Made by a program: the position numbers and the translations under genes
In this document: positions 15,922 to 24,564 of the stretch, piece after piece
Layout of the letters: each line of letters opens with the position of its first letter
How positions within the stretch are numbered: the stretch's first letter is position 1
Notes under the pieces: generated by a model
What the model saw: only the letters and a program-made list of their open reading frames with translations
What the model was told of the DNA's origin: nothing
Databases searched by the model: none
DNA from: an uncultured Salinisphaerales bacterium
GTDB taxonomy: Bacteria > Pseudomonadota > Gammaproteobacteria > Nevskiales > CAJXLF01
NCBI GenBank assembly: GCA_913055805.1
Contig: CAJXLF010000012.1
Location: 43,381 to 107,380, forward strand
Length of the DNA: 64,000 bases
Direction of reading: 5' to 3'

Positions 15922-18281
15922 GAGCATACGCCGCCGTTGACTGCCTGGTCCGTCTGTAACGGCAAGTCGCGTGACGACTCACCCAGCATGATGCGATAGC
16001 AGCCGGGCGCCACCACCCAGTCGCTGCTGCCCTCATCCCAGTAGCTCAGGGCGCGCTGATCCAGCTCGAACACGAACTGCTGGCTGCTGCCCGGATTCAG
16101 GTGAAGCTTGGCGAATCCCTTCAGCGCGGCGGGCGGCTGGGCCACTGCCTCATTCGGTGACGGCAGACCCACATACAACTGCGGCGCCGCCCAGCCGGCG
16201 CGTTGGCCGGTATTCTTCACACTGCCACGCACCGTCAGAGAACCATCCGCGTTGCTGCTCACGCTCAGGCCACTCAGCTCGAAGTCGGTGTAGCTCAGGC
16301 CATGACCAAAGGGATAGGCCGGCTCAACAGCATTTTCATCGAACCAGCGGTAACCGATGAATACACCTTCGGAATGCTCGGCCTGATTGGCCACACCGGG
16401 GTAACGGGTGGGATCACCGGCTACTGGCGTATCCAGTTCGTTGATCGGAAAACTGACCGGCAGACGGCCGCCGGGATCGCTGTCGCCAAAAAGTATGGCG
16501 GATAGCGCAGGGGCAACCTCCTGACCGGCGAACCAGATTTCCAGAATGGCATTCACTTCTTCACGCCAGGGGGTGAGTACCGGCCCGCCGGTCTGCAGCA
16601 CCACGGCAGTATCGGGGTTGGCGGCTGCCACGGCGCTGATCAATGCATCCTGGTCGCGGTGTTGCACCGGCAAGGGCTGACCGCCAAGCAGAATTGGCGC
16701 GAATGCCTGTTCCAGCAGTTCGGAAACCGGCGACTGATTGAGCACCGGATCAAGCACCAGATCCAGCACTTCCGAACCCGGCCCCAGCAGGTTCAGCAAC
16801 AGGGAGTCAGGTGTGTCCGCCAGCGTGCAGTCCAGCGACAGGCAGAACTTGTCCACGCCCTCGGTGGACAGGGCGTTGGCAAATACAATGGCCACATCCG
16901 CAGCCGCCGCCAGCGCCGCAGCCGCGGCCTGGTCCCGACCATCGGCATAGGTCACCTGAATCTGCTCACCGGCGCGCTCGATGATGCCTTCCAGCGGTGT
17001 CTTGAAACGAAAAGGAGTAACAAAGGATGAGCCACCGCCCGAGGGCCGCTCGGTGGCCGACAGGCCGATCACGGCAATGCTCTGGATGTCCTCAGCCAGC
17101 GGCAACATGCCCTGGTTACGCAGCAGCACCGAGCCCTGTTCGGCGATCTCCCGAGCGACCCCGGCATGCGCCTGCTGGTCGATACGGCTGGGGTCGGTCT
17201 CGTAGTCCGGCCGGTCGAAAAAGCCGAAGCGGAACAGCGTGCGGAAGATGGTGCGCAGATTCCGGTCCAGGGTTTCTTCAGTTACCAGACCGCTTTGCAC
17301 CACCGCCTGAAATATCGCCGGCTGGAAGAAGATGCTGTAGGGCATTTCGATCACAGCCGCCGTGTTGGCGGTTTCCACCGTGTCCTTCTGCGCGAAGTAG
17401 TAGTCGGTCACCAGAAAGCCGTCAAAGCCCCACTCCTGATACAACTGCTGCAAAAGATACTTGCTGGAGCAGGCCGGTTCGCCGTTCAGGAAATTGTAGG
17501 CGCACATCATGGTGGCCACATCCGCTTCCTTTACCGCGGCCTCGTAAGGTGGCAGATAGGTCTCGCGCAGGGTGCGCTCGTCAATCACTACATTGACCAG
17601 ATTGCGCCCGCCCACGGCGGCTACCAGCGGGGGCACACCCAGCAGGCCTTCCTGGGTATTCATGAGGTAATGCTTCACGTTGCCCATCACGCCTTCGGAC
17701 TGCAGACCCCGCGTCCATTCGACGGTGAAGCGGGTGGCCAGCAGCACATCCTCGCCAAAGGTTTCGAACGTGCGTCCCGCCAACGGATTACGCACCAGGT
17801 CGGCTACCGGCGCATGCACCAGGTCGTTGCCCTTCAGGCGGGTTTCGTTGCCAACCGCCGCGCCCATTTGATAGGCCAGGTCGGGGTTGAAAGTAGCGGC
17901 CTGAGCCAACGGGATGGGAAAGGCTGTCGATTCGCCGCCGCGCATGCCTACCGGGCCATCATTCATGCGGATGGGCGGAATACCCAGTTCCGGGATGCCG
18001 TTCACGACCCCGCAATAAGGTTCACAGGTCGCCGCAGCAGCCGGATCATCACCGCCCAGATAGTCGATTTTCTGCTCCAGCGACATGGCCGCCACCAGCA
18101 GCCCGGCACGTTCATCGTCACCCAGCGCCGTATCGCACCAGGCACGTTCGCCGGCCATGCCGCAGCGGCTTTCGCCCGACACTTGGCCGCCATTGCCCGC
18201 ATCATCGTCGCTGTCACCACCGCATGCCGTCAGGCCCAGGGCCAGCAGCAACAGGAATACTCTCCTACCCATCTCACGCAC
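15918..18281 (-). CDS. Glycoside hydrolase family 3, exported lipoprotein
   Basis: A 787-aa secreted glycosidase. The N-terminus (MREMGRRVFLLLLALGLTAC) is a lipoprotein signal followed by an Asp/Gly-rich spacer. The GH3 (alpha/beta)8 domain shows GNVKHYLMNTQE (substrate Lys-His), and GFDGFLVTDYY, where the Asp of VTD is the expected nucleophile; the second domain and a C-terminal fibronectin-III-like module (PFGHGLSYTDFELSGLSV...) follow in the usual order. It would cleave beta-glycosides outside the cytoplasm, giving either sugar or a freed aglycone. Beside a P450 and steroid genes, glycosylated sterols or saponins are conceivable substrates, but this is inference. Confidence 0.88.
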   Translation of the reverse strand: MREMGRRVFLLLLALGLTACGGDSDDDAGNGGQVSGESRCGMAGERAWCDTALGDDERAGLLVAAMSLEQKIDYLGGDDPAAAATCEPYCGVVNGIPELGIPPIRMNDGPVGMRGGESTAFPIPLAQAATFNPDLAYQMGAAVGNETRLKGNDLVHAPVADLVRNPLAGRTFETFGEDVLLATRFTVEWTRGLQSEGVMGNVKHYLMNTQEGLLGVPPLVAAVGGRNLVNVVIDERTLRETYLPPYEAAVKEADVATMMCAYNFLNGEPACSSKYLLQQLYQEWGFDGFLVTDYYFAQKDTVETANTAAVIEMPYSIFFQPAIFQAVVQSGLVTEETLDRNLRTIFRTLFRFGFFDRPDYETDPSRIDQQAHAGVAREIAEQGSVLLRNQGMLPLAEDIQSIAVIGLSATERPSGGGSSFVTPFRFKTPLEGIIERAGEQIQVTYADGRDQAAAAALAAAADVAIVFANALSTEGVDKFCLSLDCTLADTPDSLLLNLLGPGSEVLDLVLDPVLNQSPVSELLEQAFAPILLGGQPLPVQHRDQDALISAVAAANPDTAVVLQTGGPVLTPWREEVNAILEIWFAGQEVAPALSAILFGDSDPGGRLPVSFPINELDTPVAGDPTRYPGVANQAEHSEGVFIGYRWFDENAVEPAYPFGHGLSYTDFELSGLSVSSNADGSLTVRGSVKNTGQRAGWAAPQLYVGLPSPNEAVAQPPAALKGFAKLHLNPGSSQQFVFELDQRALSYWDEGSSDWVVAPGCYRIMLGESSRDLPLQTDQAVNGGVCS

Positions 18282-18394
18282 CTGTCTGTGTTTTTTGTAT
18301 GACGCAGTCTGGCACAGGGAAAAATACCCCCGCCATGTCCAAAAGGATTAGACCGGCCAAGGGTGGTTAGAATAGCTTCAAAGGGAGACGCTTC

Positions 18395-19627
18395 ATGAAA
18401 ACCAGAATGTTCATCGGCCTGGCGCTGCTGCTCGCCGGCTGTTCCAATTCAGACAACGATCCTTCGCCGGATACTACGGTGATAGCCACTTCGCAGTGCG
18501 GCGCCCGGGTGGTTGCGCCGTACAGCCCGGACTGGACACCGTTGCCGGCCGCTTCAAAAGTGACGGTGTCTGCCGAAGCCCAGGCGGCACGTGACCGTCT
18601 GCTCGGGCCGAACGCCACCGACCCGTCTGTGGTGAAGGTCTGGTGGTACGGAGTCGCCAGCTTTGTTGCTTCGGTCGGCGGGCATCTGTTTCTGTTCGAC
18701 GCCTGGGAGATTGTTGGCCTGCATCAGGACTACTCGCCCATGGGCCGCGACGACCTGGTGGCCATTGCACCGGAAGCGATTCTGATCGGCCACGGACATT
18801 TCGACCATGCCGGCGATGCCGGCTATGTGGCTGGCCGCACCGGCGCCCCTGTCATTGCCGGCGCAGCGACCTGTGAAACCGCCCGGGCACAGGCGGCCAT
18901 TGATGGTCTGCAGGATGCTTTCGACTGCCTCATCCTGGGTAATGCCAGCACACCCGAACCCGGCACCACCCAACGCATTCGCATCTTTGAAGACCTCGAT
19001 GAGTTCAGCGTGATGCGCCACACCCATTCCGCCCCCGACCCGACGGATATCGGCGCCGGCGGGCTGCCACTGCTTTTCGTGCCGGAACTGGTGCCCTACC
19101 TCACTCACCTGAACACGAACCCGATGGAGGCCATCAACTTTCTGCAAACGCTGGACGACGAGGCCGGCAATGATCCCGAAGGCGGCTCCTGGGCCTATCA
19201 CTTGCGTGTCGGCGATTTCAGCCTGTTGTGGCATGACACCGCCGGACCGATTGCCGAAGGCAAACCCTATGCCGGGGAAATTCAATGCGCGCTGGACAGC
19301 TTCCCCGGCTGCGTGGACGTGCAGCTGGGCACTATTGTCGGCTTTGGCGCCATCACCAGCGGGCTGCGCGATGTTGGCCTGTATGTGCGGCATGCTCATC
19401 CGCGGGTATCCCTGCCCAATCATCACGACGCCTGGGCGCCCGTGATCGGCCCCGGTGCAGAGTCCTATGAGAACCAGTGGCGGGCCGAGATTGCCAGCAT
19501 GGACAACCCGCCCGAGCTGGATTACCTCAATGATCCGGAGGACTATCTCGCGGTCCGCAGCTACGAGGTTAATGACGCGCGCTGGAAAACACCCATGCCA
19601 GGCTCTTCCTGCGCCGCGACCCCTTGA
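18395..19627 (+). CDS. MBL-fold lipoprotein
   Basis: A 410-aa exported protein with lipobox LLAGC (C16) and a metallo-beta-lactamase-like core. GHGHFDHAGD (H133, H135, D137, H138) supplies the metal site; later histidines in MRHTHSAPD, LLWHDTAGP and LPNHHDAW may complete it. The sequence between is more like the UlaG/RomA 'lactonase' type than class B lactamases. AAGGGAG precedes the ATG, and TTAGAATAG may hold a -10 element. It begins a rightward series of alcohol dehydrogenase, LVIVD lipoprotein and membrane protein. Substrate unknown. Confidence 0.78.
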   Translation: MKTRMFIGLALLLAGCSNSDNDPSPDTTVIATSQCGARVVAPYSPDWTPLPAASKVTVSAEAQAARDRLLGPNATDPSVVKVWWYGVASFVASVGGHLFLFDAWEIVGLHQDYSPMGRDDLVAIAPEAILIGHGHFDHAGDAGYVAGRTGAPVIAGAATCETARAQAAIDGLQDAFDCLILGNASTPEPGTTQRIRIFEDLDEFSVMRHTHSAPDPTDIGAGGLPLLFVPELVPYLTHLNTNPMEAINFLQTLDDEAGNDPEGGSWAYHLRVGDFSLLWHDTAGPIAEGKPYAGEIQCALDSFPGCVDVQLGTIVGFGAITSGLRDVGLYVRHAHPRVSLPNHHDAWAPVIGPGAESYENQWRAEIASMDNPPELDYLNDPEDYLAVRSYEVNDARWKTPMPGSSCAATP

Positions 19628-19718
19628 GCCACTGTCAGAAAAATTACGCTAACCGTACAAGTGTTACATGCCCTGCGCTTGTGGCAGGATGTTTGCCTGC
19701 TTTTCGGGAGAACTGCTC

Positions 19719-20930
19719 ATGATTCCGTTCGCGCTCAAGGTTCTGTTGCTGCGCGCCTACATGCGCGTGCTGAAATTCGTCGTCTGGGTGCTGCCCTACA
19801 AGATTCCCCTGGTGTTTGCCGGCCCCGGCTCGCGGCTGCAGCTCTGCGCCACCATTGCCAGTTCGGGCATTAAGAAGATCCTTATCGTCACGGATGGCAT
19901 GATCAACCAGCTGGGTCTGCTGGAACCCATGAAAGAAGAGCTGGGCAAACGCGGCGTGGATTACGTGGTCTACGACGGCATTCAGCCGGATCCGACCGCC
20001 GATCAGATTGAGGCCGGTTTCGAGGTGCTGAAGGCAAACCAGTGTGAAGCGGTGCTGGCCGTCGGCGGTGGTTCGTCCATCGACGGCGCCAAGGTTATCG
20101 CGGCCCGCGCCACCAACAACAAGCCGATCGAGAAGATGGTGGGCCTGTTCAAGGTACGTAAGCCACTGCTGCCGTTGTATGTGATTCCGACCACTGCAGG
20201 CACGGGTTCGGAAGTGACCGTCGGCGCCGTAGTCACTGACACTGTGCAACAACGCAAGCTGCCGATTGCCGACCTGACCCTGGTGCCGAAGATGGCCTGC
20301 CTGGACGGCGAGATCTCTCTCGGCGTGCCGCCGCCCATCACTGCCGCCACCGGCATGGACGCCCTGACGCATGCCGTGGAAGCCTATATCTCCCGCAACC
20401 ACATCGAGAACAGCGATCAGATGGCCACGGCCGCAGTCCGCCTGATCATGGAATACCTGCCGCGCGCCTTCGAAAACGGCCAGGACCTGGAAGCCCGCCA
20501 GAACATGGCGCTGGCCGCCTTCTATGCCGGCATCGCCCTGTCCCAGGCCGGCCTCGGTTATGTGCATGGCATCGCGCATAACTTCGGCGCGCTGTATCAC
20601 GTACCACATGGCTGGGCGAACGCCATCGTGCTGCCGCATGTGCTGGAATATTCCAAACCCGATTGCAGCGACCGTCTGGCCGAACTGGCCCGCATCAGCG
20701 GTCTGGGCAAGGCAGGAGACAGCGATGAACAACTGGCCGATCTGTTCATCGCACGGGTACGGGAAATGAAGGCGTCCTTCGGCATCCCCGAACAGCTCGA
20801 CAAACTCAAGGCGGAAGACATCCCGCGCATTGCCAAGGCCGCCATGGAAGAAGCCCACTCTACCTATGCCGTACCGCGCTACATGGATCGCAAGACCTGC
20901 GAGGCGGTTGTGGGCCAGATGCTCTGCTGA
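19719..20930 (+). CDS. Iron-containing alcohol dehydrogenase
   Basis: A 403-aa group III alcohol dehydrogenase. GGGSSIDGAK binds NAD(P), PTTAGTGSEVT is the family signature, and the metal ligands are in GMDALTHAVEAY and GYVHGIAHNFGALYHVPHG. These enzymes interconvert alcohols and aldehydes/ketones using Fe2+ or Zn2+. The ATG at 19719 with GGGAG about 9 bases upstream is preferred to a start 51 bases earlier that would add unconserved sequence. The N-terminal KVLLLRAYMRVLKFVVWVLPYK is unusually hydrophobic and basic, suggesting membrane association. Confidence 0.88.
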   Translation: MIPFALKVLLLRAYMRVLKFVVWVLPYKIPLVFAGPGSRLQLCATIASSGIKKILIVTDGMINQLGLLEPMKEELGKRGVDYVVYDGIQPDPTADQIEAGFEVLKANQCEAVLAVGGGSSIDGAKVIAARATNNKPIEKMVGLFKVRKPLLPLYVIPTTAGTGSEVTVGAVVTDTVQQRKLPIADLTLVPKMACLDGEISLGVPPPITAATGMDALTHAVEAYISRNHIENSDQMATAAVRLIMEYLPRAFENGQDLEARQNMALAAFYAGIALSQAGLGYVHGIAHNFGALYHVPHGWANAIVLPHVLEYSKPDCSDRLAELARISGLGKAGDSDEQLADLFIARVREMKASFGIPEQLDKLKAEDIPRIAKAAMEEAHSTYAVPRYMDRKTCEAVVGQMLC

Positions 20931-20981
20931 AACTGACCCTGCCTCGGCGCTATACTCACAACAGCGCGAGAGGAGACAGGG

Positions 20982-22559
20982 ATGAACACTTGGCAACAAC
21001 GGGCTATGGCCCTGGTGCTGAGTTGCCTGCTGGGCCTGACCGCCTGTGGCAGCTCGGACGACGATGACTTTAATAATGGCAATAACGCGGGCGGTGGCGG
21101 CGGCGGTTCCACCAATCAGGAAGGCGACCGTCTCGAACCCGGCCTGCAGGGCCAGATACCGCTGGCCTCACAGCTAAGTGGCGATGCGGCAGATGGTTAT
21201 CGCAAGGGTCTGCGTTTGGTGGGCCAGAACACAATCCTGGACCGCGGCGCCAATTTCAGCATGGCCTGGCTGGATGACTGTGCCTACATCACTACCACCT
21301 CGGCGGGCCAGATTTTCGGCCCGACCTCCTCACCTTACGTCGACCCGCAGTACAACCCGCTGAATGGAATGGCAGTGATTGATGCCAGCGACCCGCAAAA
21401 TCCCGAGCTGGTGGATATTCTGCAAAGTCCGGCCATGATCGCGCCGCATGAATCCCTGCATGCCAGCCAGGCACGGCACATTATCGTTGCCGTCCGTGGT
21501 GGGGGTACAGCACTCGATGTCTATGAAGCCCAGGATTGCCGTAACCCGGTACTCAAGGCGTCAGTCAATATCGGGCTTGGTATTACCTTGAGCCTGCCGG
21601 AGATCCCTTTTGGCATTGGCCTCATTGATCAGGGGCTGGCCTTCTTCGGCCACGCCCTGTGCATTAGCGACGACGGCATGACTGCCTATGCCACCAGTTC
21701 GGCGCAGACCAACGCCGTTATTGATTTAAGCGACATCGAAAATCCGTCCCTGATCCAACTCTACGCCCCGGCCTCGCATGACTGCGGCCTGAATCCGGAG
21801 GGTACGCGGCTGTATCAAGCCAACTTCGGATTTGTGTCGCTGGGTCTGGGCCTGCCTAACGGCCCGGCGCTAGGCCAGAACGGACTCATGATTCTCGATG
21901 TCAGCGGTTTTCAGGATCGCAGCATTGCACCCTCGCCCCTATTCTTAGGTACCACACCTCCCCTAATCGGCTTCCTGGGCTGGACCAATCTTCTCGACGG
22001 CGAGGCACTCACCGCTGGTTCGCATACGGCGCGCTGGTTCAAACAGGGTGACCGCACTTATGTCTATTCCAGCGATGAGTGGCCGACCGCCGGCGTTTGC
22101 CCCTGGGCGCATAGCCGCATTATCGATATCACGGACGAAACCAACCCGGTAAAGGTTTCGGACATCGTGCTGGAAGTGAACAAGGTGGAGAACTGCCTGC
22201 AAACCGAAATCGACATCGCCAACTATTCGGCGCACTACGTCGGCTTCGATGACAAGTACAACGCCACCACCTTGTTCATGACCTATTACACCGGTGGCCT
22301 GCGTGTCTGGGATATCCGCGATCCGGCCAACCCTTTCGAGATTGCTTACTGGCATCCGGCCCCCAACACGAACACACCGACCGTCTTCCTGTCAGAAGCT
22401 TTTGGCAGCTCTGGCAACCGCTGGGATGCCGTGGCCACCTATGTGCGTTACCGGCCGGAAACCGGACATATCTGGATTGCCGGTTACAGCTCGGGCTTCC
22501 AGATTCTGGAGTTCACCGAGTCGGCCGGACCGACCGCACCCCGCCCCACCGGGCCGTAA
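20982..22559 (+). CDS. LVIVD-repeat lipoprotein
   Basis: A 525-aa exported protein. Lipobox LTAC is followed by an Asp run and a Gly/Asn linker, then a beta-propeller-like body with repeats of the LVIVD type: NGMAVIDASDPQNPELV, NAVIDLSDIENPSLI, NGLMILDVS, SRIIDITDETNPVKV and GGLRVWDIRDPANPFEI. Such repeats are found in surface proteins thought to bind partners or substrates. AGGAGA lies 8 bases before the ATG, and TATACT at 20951-20956 is a candidate -10. It is 10 bases ahead of a polytopic membrane protein, so the two may act together at the envelope. Function unknown. Confidence 0.8.
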   Translation: MNTWQQRAMALVLSCLLGLTACGSSDDDDFNNGNNAGGGGGGSTNQEGDRLEPGLQGQIPLASQLSGDAADGYRKGLRLVGQNTILDRGANFSMAWLDDCAYITTTSAGQIFGPTSSPYVDPQYNPLNGMAVIDASDPQNPELVDILQSPAMIAPHESLHASQARHIIVAVRGGGTALDVYEAQDCRNPVLKASVNIGLGITLSLPEIPFGIGLIDQGLAFFGHALCISDDGMTAYATSSAQTNAVIDLSDIENPSLIQLYAPASHDCGLNPEGTRLYQANFGFVSLGLGLPNGPALGQNGLMILDVSGFQDRSIAPSPLFLGTTPPLIGFLGWTNLLDGEALTAGSHTARWFKQGDRTYVYSSDEWPTAGVCPWAHSRIIDITDETNPVKVSDIVLEVNKVENCLQTEIDIANYSAHYVGFDDKYNATTLFMTYYTGGLRVWDIRDPANPFEIAYWHPAPNTNTPTVFLSEAFGSSGNRWDAVATYVRYRPETGHIWIAGYSSGFQILEFTESAGPTAPRPTGP

Positions 22560-22569
22560 CACTACCCTC

Positions 22570-24036
22570 ATGAGCCGGCTGGCTGTCGCCGGGCTGTTAC
22601 TGTGCCCCGGCCTGGCACAGGCGCATTCCTTCGGCCGGCTGTACACCCTGCCGGTACCGCTGTGGATGTATGCCTGGGGAGCATCCGCGGCACTGGTGCT
22701 GTCCTTTCTCATGGTGGGCTGGTTTGTGGCGCACCAGGAGGGGTCCGGTGAAATCCGCCAGCGGGATCTGAGTCGCGGCTTCTGGGGCAAACTGTTGCTC
22801 AATCCACTACTGCTGGGCAGTCTGCAGATATTCAGTGTGGCAGGCTTGCTGCTGTGCATGGCCACCGGCCTGTTCGGCACCCGCAATGCCTATCTGAATT
22901 TCAACATGACGTTCTTCTGGATCGTCTTCCTGTTGGGCTTCAGTTATTTCACGGCCCTGTTCGGTGGCCTGTATACCGCCATCAGTCCCTGGCAAACACT
23001 GGCCCGCATGGCCGGGCGTCTGCCGGGTCTGCATATGCGCGGACAGCTGCGTTACCCCGCCGGACTCGGCTGCTGGCCGGCGCTGGCCATGTACATGCTG
23101 TTTATCTGGCTCGAACTGTTTGGCGCCGTCGGCCCTTACACCCTGGCCTGGCTGCTCATCGGCTATGCCGGGCTCAATCTGTTCGGGGCGTGGCTGGTGG
23201 GTTGGCGTGACTGGTTCACACAGGCCGAGTTTTTCAGCGTACTGTTCCGTCTGATCTCTAAAATGGCGCCCCTGCAATATCAGCCGCCTGAAGCCGATAA
23301 CGCTCGTGGGAAACTCATCCTTCAGGCCCCTTTTGTCGGCCTGCTGCAATCACGCGCCAGCTCCATCAGTGAACTGCTGTTCGTGCTGTTCCTGCTGTCT
23401 TCAACCGCCTTCGATGGCCTGCACCAGACCAAACCCTGGGTAAAACTCTACTGGCAGGATATCGCCGGCTGGCTGCGGCCCTGGGCGGGCGAGAACATCG
23501 TGCACGCCTACCCCCTGTTGCGGGAACTGCATGCCGTATTCCAGTCCGGCGCCTTGCTGTTATCCCCCTTCACTTACCTCGCAACCTATCTGCTGTGCCT
23601 GATGATCATGCAACGCATTGCACACAGCGGACTCTCGACCCGGGAACTGGCGCTGCGCTTTGCTTACTCCCTCATGCCTATCGCACTGGTGTATCACATC
23701 ACCCATTACTACACGCTGATACTCACGCAGGGCGCGATGATTGTGAGACTCGCTTCCGACCCCTTCGGCCTGGGCTGGAACTTGTTTGGTACCGCGCACC
23801 TGCTGCCCAAACCCGTCATCCCCGACATGGACTGGGTCTGGCACACCCAGGTCTGGCTGATCCTGCTGGGCCATATCGTCAGTGTTTATCTGGCGCACAG
23901 AGAGGCGCTGATGATCTATGCGAAGCGGCGCGATGCCGTACTCAGCCAGATTCCGATGCTCCTGCTGATGGTGGCCTTTACCTGCTTCGGCCTGTGGATT
24001 CTGGCCCAGCCGATTACATCAACGGTGGTGGAATAA
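22570..24036 (+). CDS. Polytopic membrane protein (fenitrothion hydrolase-like annotation family)
   Basis: A 488-aa protein with a signal-like N-terminus (LAVAGLLLCPGLAQA), then AHSFGRLYTLPVPLWMYAWGASAALVLSF and at least ten further hydrophobic segments. The opening block resembles proteins that databases label fenitrothion hydrolase, a name of doubtful general meaning; I cannot confirm enzymatic residues. Conserved His/Tyr in VYHITHYYTLI and the HxFG near the mature N-terminus might be functional. Start chosen at 22570 because upstream in-frame sequence is the shadow of the LVIVD gene. It is probably co-transcribed with that lipoprotein. Confidence 0.65.
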   Translation: MSRLAVAGLLLCPGLAQAHSFGRLYTLPVPLWMYAWGASAALVLSFLMVGWFVAHQEGSGEIRQRDLSRGFWGKLLLNPLLLGSLQIFSVAGLLLCMATGLFGTRNAYLNFNMTFFWIVFLLGFSYFTALFGGLYTAISPWQTLARMAGRLPGLHMRGQLRYPAGLGCWPALAMYMLFIWLELFGAVGPYTLAWLLIGYAGLNLFGAWLVGWRDWFTQAEFFSVLFRLISKMAPLQYQPPEADNARGKLILQAPFVGLLQSRASSISELLFVLFLLSSTAFDGLHQTKPWVKLYWQDIAGWLRPWAGENIVHAYPLLRELHAVFQSGALLLSPFTYLATYLLCLMIMQRIAHSGLSTRELALRFAYSLMPIALVYHITHYYTLILTQGAMIVRLASDPFGLGWNLFGTAHLLPKPVIPDMDWVWHTQVWLILLGHIVSVYLAHREALMIYAKRRDAVLSQIPMLLLMVAFTCFGLWILAQPITSTVVE

Positions 24037-24044
24037 ACCGCCGG

Positions 24045-24449
24045 TTATTCATCGGTAAAATCGTGGACCCGATAGCGATCCATGATGGGCACGAAGACTT
24101 CCTTGACTGTCTTCACATGCTCGGGATGCACCAGGTAGGCGTTCATGTCCTCAATGCTGGCAAAGCGCATGTAAAGCGCCACGTCGAAGCCGTCGTCGAC
24201 CACCTCGCGCTCACTTTCCACCACCTGACCCACCCGCAATTCGAGAATGCCGGGGATTTCCTCAAGACGTTTCGAGCCTTCGATGATCTGCTGCCGATGT
24301 TCGGCATTGCCGGGTTCCTTCAGCCAGACGAGCACGGTGTGAATTACACCGGGCGGGTTTTCGGGTTCTGCAGCCCCGGCTGGCAGACTGCCTGATAACC
24401 ACAGCGGCAAGACGATAAGAAAGACAGGCAATAACGTTCTGACATTCAT
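24045..24449 (-). CDS. Secreted Dabb-family (stress-responsive A/B barrel) protein
   Basis: A 134-aa protein: signal peptide (VFLIVLPLWLSGSLPAGAA) then a Dabb ferredoxin-like domain recognised by GVIHTVLVWLKEPGN, a central EIPGILELRVGQVV and DVALYMRFASIEDMNAYLVHPEH, ending with PIMDRYRVHDF. Dabb proteins dimerise; some are small-molecule cyclases or tautomerases, but most have no known role. A periplasmic version is less common. The start at 24449 is preferred because an earlier ATG would add residues ahead of a clean signal peptide. Convergent with the membrane protein, 8 bases apart. Confidence 0.75.
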   Translation of the reverse strand: MNVRTLLPVFLIVLPLWLSGSLPAGAAEPENPPGVIHTVLVWLKEPGNAEHRQQIIEGSKRLEEIPGILELRVGQVVESEREVVDDGFDVALYMRFASIEDMNAYLVHPEHVKTVKEVFVPIMDRYRVHDFTDE

Positions 24450-24564
24450 CGCTTCACCACCCAGGACCAGGATATCTGCCCATTTCACAGCTTTGTGAGC
24501 ACAGATTCAATCGCGGCCTAACCTGATCCGGCCCCGAAGGCGCTGGTGTTGTGCCTCCTCCGGC

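Noticed and set aside
19644..20999. Leftward 451-codon frame opposite the iron alcohol dehydrogenase
   Set aside because: No conserved motif; the rightward frame has all cofactor and metal motifs.
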